Origin: a bacterium
GTDB lineage: Bacteria; SZUA-79; Acidulodesulfobacterales; Acidulodesulfobacteraceae
NCBI GenBank assembly: GCA_021806125.1
Contig: JAJZYC010000057.1
Span: forward strand, 1-8,512
DNA length: 8,512 nt
Direction of reading: 5' to 3'
The position numbers were made by a program, and so were the translations under genes. Shown in pieces: positions 6,473 through 8,512 of the stretch. The notes under the pieces are model-generated. The model saw nothing but the letters and a program-made list of their open reading frames with translations, did not search any database and was not told the DNA's origin. Position 1 is the stretch's first letter. Each line of letters begins with the position of its first letter.

Positions 6473-6503
6473 CTATAGCAACTTAAATTTCGGCTTTATT
6501 CTA

Positions 6504-6516
6504 ATTTAACTTAAAT
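6504..6516. promoter_or_regulatory. Operator-like 13-bp palindrome in the icd leader
   Basis: ATTTAA-C-TTAAAT is a perfect inverted repeat about 25 bp downstream of the predicted start site. Its right half ends a direct repeat, ACTTAAAT, found at 6481-6488 and 6509-6516. The position suits a repressor site, but AT-only palindromes are common in DNA of this composition. Confidence 0.25.
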
Positions 6517-6538
6517 AGATTATAAGGAGGTAATCTAT
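6515..6538 (+). promoter_or_regulatory. icd ribosome binding site presented in a hairpin loop
   Basis: ATAGATTA (6515-6522) pairs perfectly with TAATCTAT (6531-6538). The 8-nt loop TAAGGAGG (6523-6530) contains the core of a near-perfect SD, AAGGAGGT (6524-6531), 9 nt before ATG at 6541. In the mRNA the stem would display the SD in the open loop. The stem is AT-rich and probably weak. Confidence 0.5.
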
Positions 6539-6540
6539 CT

Positions 6541-7785
6541 ATGGCATCTTATCAAAAACTCACCGAACCTAAGGAAGGTTCGAAAATTAAGGTCTTAGGG
6601 CCAAACAAATTTGAAGTTCCCAATGATCCCGTTATTCCTTTTATCGAAGGCGACGGAATAGGCGCAGATTTAACGAGGGCTATGCACACAGTTATCAATG
6701 CGGCGGTTAAAAAAGCGTACGACGGCAAAAGAAAAATCAACTGGTTTGAAGTTTACGCGGGAGAAAAAGCGGTCGAAAAATACGGGGAAGGACAGTATCT
6801 TCCCGAAGATACGATAACCGCTCTCAAAGAATATTCCGTCAGCATTAAGGGACCGTTAACCACGCCGGTAGGCGGCGGCTTCAGATCTTTAAACGTTACT
6901 ATCAGGCAGGTGCTTGACCTTTTTGCCTGCGTAAGACCTGTTAAATATTACAAAGGAATACCTTCGCCGGTTAAACACCCCGAAAAAGTTGATATGATAA
7001 TATTCAGGGAAAATACCGAAGACATTTACGCAGGTATCGAATACAGGTCGGGAAGCGCGGAAGCAAAAAAACTCAGAGATTTTTTAATATCTCTCGACCC
7101 TAAGAATAAAGAAAAAATAAGGGAGGACGCCGGCCTTGGAATTAAACCGATGGGGCCTTTTGCGTCTAAAAGACTTATTAAAAAGGCTATCCAGTATGCC
7201 ATAGACAACGGCAAATCTAGCGTAACTTTAGTTCATAAAGGCAATATAATGAAATTTACGGAAGGCGCTTTTAAAGACTGGGGATACGAAGTAGCAAAGG
7301 ACGAATTTAGCGGCAAATTAATAACGGAAGCCGAAGTTACAGGCCATACAGATAAAATTATTATTAAAGACAGGATTGCGGATTCTATGTTTCAGCAGGG
7401 GCTTCTCAGGCCGGACGAGTATTCGGTCTTGGCATTGCCTAACCTGAACGGGGACTACATGTCCGATGCTTTAGCCGCACAGGTCGGCGGTTTGGGTATG
7501 GCTCCGGGAGCAAATATGTCGGATACCATAGCCGTTTTTGAAGCCACCCACGGCTCCGCTCCTAAATATACAAACCAGGATAAGGCGAACCCGGGTTCTT
7601 TGATTCTGTCCGCTATTATGATGTTAATACATATGGGCTGGAAAGAAGCGGCAGACCTTGTCGAGAAAGGCATAAATAAAACTATCGAGCAGAAATACGT
7701 TACATATGACCTTGCAAGACAGATGGAAGGAGCTACCGAGGTTAAATGCTCGCAATTCGGAGAAAGAATAGCCGAAAATATGTAA
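6541..7785 (+). CDS. icd: NADP-dependent isocitrate dehydrogenase
   Basis: The enzyme decarboxylates isocitrate to 2-oxoglutarate with NADP+ (or the reverse in a reductive cycle). The 414 aa match the homodimeric E. coli-type Icd (416 aa) end to end. Substrate residues are visible: S116 in FRSLNVTIRQ, R122, R132 and R156, Y163 in RENTEDIYAGIE, and K233 in LVHKGN. Metal ligands fit D305 and D309 in NLNGDYMSDA. NADP specificity is supported by K342 and Y343 (APKYTNQD) plus Y389 and R393 (VTYDLARQ), the counterparts of E. coli K344, Y345, Y391 and R395. S116 corresponds to the serine phosphorylated by AceK in E. coli; whether such a kinase exists here is unknown. The gene has a good promoter and a strong SD held in a hairpin loop. 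A GC-rich hairpin 26 nt after the stop separates it from the sucC-type gene. Confidence 0.96.
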   Translation: MASYQKLTEPKEGSKIKVLGPNKFEVPNDPVIPFIEGDGIGADLTRAMHTVINAAVKKAYDGKRKINWFEVYAGEKAVEKYGEGQYLPEDTITALKEYSVSIKGPLTTPVGGGFRSLNVTIRQVLDLFACVRPVKYYKGIPSPVKHPEKVDMIIFRENTEDIYAGIEYRSGSAEAKKLRDFLISLDPKNKEKIREDAGLGIKPMGPFASKRLIKKAIQYAIDNGKSSVTLVHKGNIMKFTEGAFKDWGYEVAKDEFSGKLITEAEVTGHTDKIIIKDRIADSMFQQGLLRPDEYSVLALPNLNGDYMSDALAAQVGGLGMAPGANMSDTIAVFEATHGSAPKYTNQDKANPGSLILSAIMMLIHMGWKEAADLVEKGINKTIEQKYVTYDLARQMEGATEVKCSQFGERIAENM

Positions 7786-7811
7786 AACCTACTATATATA
7801 ATTTTTAAGAC

Positions 7812-7857
7812 GGCGTTACTGTCGGCTTGCGTCAATGCCGACCGTAACGCCTATTTT
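7812..7857 (+). terminator. Hairpin terminator or attenuator after icd
   Basis: GGCGTTAC (7812-7819) pairs with GTAACGCC (7844-7851), and after one mismatch (T7820/C7843) GTCGGC (7821-7826) pairs with GCCGAC (7837-7842). This gives 14 paired bases, mostly G-C at the two ends, around a 10-nt loop. TATTTT follows, a short and interrupted T-run. It begins 26 nt after the icd stop and ends 24 nt before the sucC-type start. Termination may be partial, letting icd be expressed more strongly than the next gene; no promoter is evident between them. It does not match the repeat family seen elsewhere in the window. Confidence 0.65.
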
Positions 7858-7881
7858 AAGTTAAAACGAGGATTATTATTT

Positions 7882-8512
7882 ATGAAACTTTATGAATACG
7901 AAACATACGACACCATTTTTAAAAAATACGGCGTGCCTACCCCGAAATATTTGGTAGTTCAGCACCCGGGACAGAACGTTGCCGATTTTGTCGAGCAGTA
8001 CGGCGACGTAGTTATTAAATCCCAGGTTCTCGTCGGAAAAAGAGGCAAAGCCGGAGCGGTCAAATTTGCAAAAACGGGAGACGAAGCCAACGAGCAAGTA
8101 CAGGCTTTAATGGGAACGGAAGTTTACGGAGAACAACCGGTAAGCGTAATACTGCAGGAAAAAGCTTCTATAATAAAAGAATTATACGTAAGCTTTACAT
8201 ATTCTTCAAAGCCGAGGCGGCCCGTATTCGTAGTTTCGCTTGAAGGCGGAATGGACGTCGAGGCGCAGGACCCTTCTAAAATATTTACTTTTGAAATAAA
8301 TCCGCTCGAAGGACTATTCCCTTATAAGGTCAGAGAATATTTGATTGAAATAGGACTGCAGGATAAACCGGTATTAAGGCAGTTGTCCGAAGTTATTGCA
8401 AATATGTATAAAGGGTTCTGGAACTCCGAAGCAAGGCTCCTCGAGGTTAATCCTTTAATTATTGCCGGAGACAAGGCAAATCCCGATAAACAGAAAGTTC
8501 TTGCAATAGATG
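7882..8512 (+). CDS. sucC: SucC-type acyl-CoA synthetase beta subunit, ATP-grasp (partial)
   Basis: This is the N-terminal 210 codons of a protein cut by the window edge; the family is usually about 380-400 aa. The best fit is the beta subunit of ADP-forming succinate-CoA ligase (succinyl-CoA + ADP + Pi = succinate + CoA + ATP). ATP-grasp features include MKLYEYE at the start, K46 in VIKSQV, VGKRGKAGAVK (51-61) with RGK at 54-56, KELY (99-102), EGGMDVE (121-127) and the metal-binding N190 in LLEVNPL, with D210 as the last codon. The glycine-rich loop reads GKRGKAG instead of the usual GGRGKAG or GRGKAGG. Related families with the same fold, namely the small subunit of ATP-citrate lyase or a citryl-CoA synthetase subunit, cannot be ruled out from this half. 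The ATG at 7882 follows CGAGGA (7867-7872). Position after icd supports a TCA-cycle role; a sucD-like partner is expected downstream. Confidence 0.8.
   Translation, partial: MKLYEYETYDTIFKKYGVPTPKYLVVQHPGQNVADFVEQYGDVVIKSQVLVGKRGKAGAVKFAKTGDEANEQVQALMGTEVYGEQPVSVILQEKASIIKELYVSFTYSSKPRRPVFVVSLEGGMDVEAQDPSKIFTFEINPLEGLFPYKVREYLIEIGLQDKPVLRQLSEVIANMYKGFWNSEARLLEVNPLIIAGDKANPDKQKVLAID

Noticed and set aside
7455..7835. 126-aa minus-strand reading frame opposite the end of icd
   Set aside because: It overlaps conserved icd coding sequence and the hairpin after it, and its protein shows no family features.

Overview
The window is a compact stretch of AT-rich bacterial chromosome with every gene on the + strand: lipA, an AlaC-type aminotransferase, hom, thrC, apgM, icd and the 5' part of a sucC-type gene. 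All seven products belong to well-known metabolic families. I see no phage, conjugation, toxin-antitoxin, defence or CRISPR genes, and no tRNA or rRNA. The order aminotransferase-hom-thrC-apgM recalls gene neighbourhoods I associate with Desulfobacterota/deltaproteobacteria such as Geobacter. That placement is an inference from memory and is only weakly supported.

Layout. Positions 1-268 hold a non-coding element bounded by inverted repeats, with nested palindromes inside (MITE-like). An AT-rich promoter region then leads to lipA (383-1294). A short gap with a possible promoter precedes a tight three-gene unit: aminotransferase (1381-2592), hom (2605-3906) and thrC (3921-4988, TTG start). These are 12 and 14 nt apart, each with its own Shine-Dalgarno (SD) sequence. 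A 199-nt gap holds a perfect pair of inverted palindromes (REPIN-like, 5036-5117). Its right flank resembles the right end of the element at position 1. apgM (5188-6426) follows. icd (6541-7785) has the best promoter of the window and an unusual ribosome binding site (RBS) presented in a hairpin loop. A strong GC-rich hairpin separates icd from the sucC-type gene (7882 to the window edge, truncated).

How the genes fit together. Hom makes homoserine, and ThrC makes threonine once homoserine is phosphorylated. No thrB homoserine kinase lies here. The aminotransferase probably handles alanine/pyruvate or a related pair. ApgM interconverts 3- and 2-phosphoglycerate in glycolysis/gluconeogenesis. 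Icd and the SucC-type protein catalyse TCA-cycle steps, which could run oxidatively or reductively. LipA makes the lipoyl cofactor of 2-oxoacid dehydrogenases or the glycine cleavage system.

The unusual content lies in the repeats. Two intergenic elements appear to belong to one dispersed family. In addition, lipA carries an extra in-frame segment of about 48 nt, rich in inverted repeats, directly after the radical-SAM cysteine motif. I found no convincing new multi-gene system.
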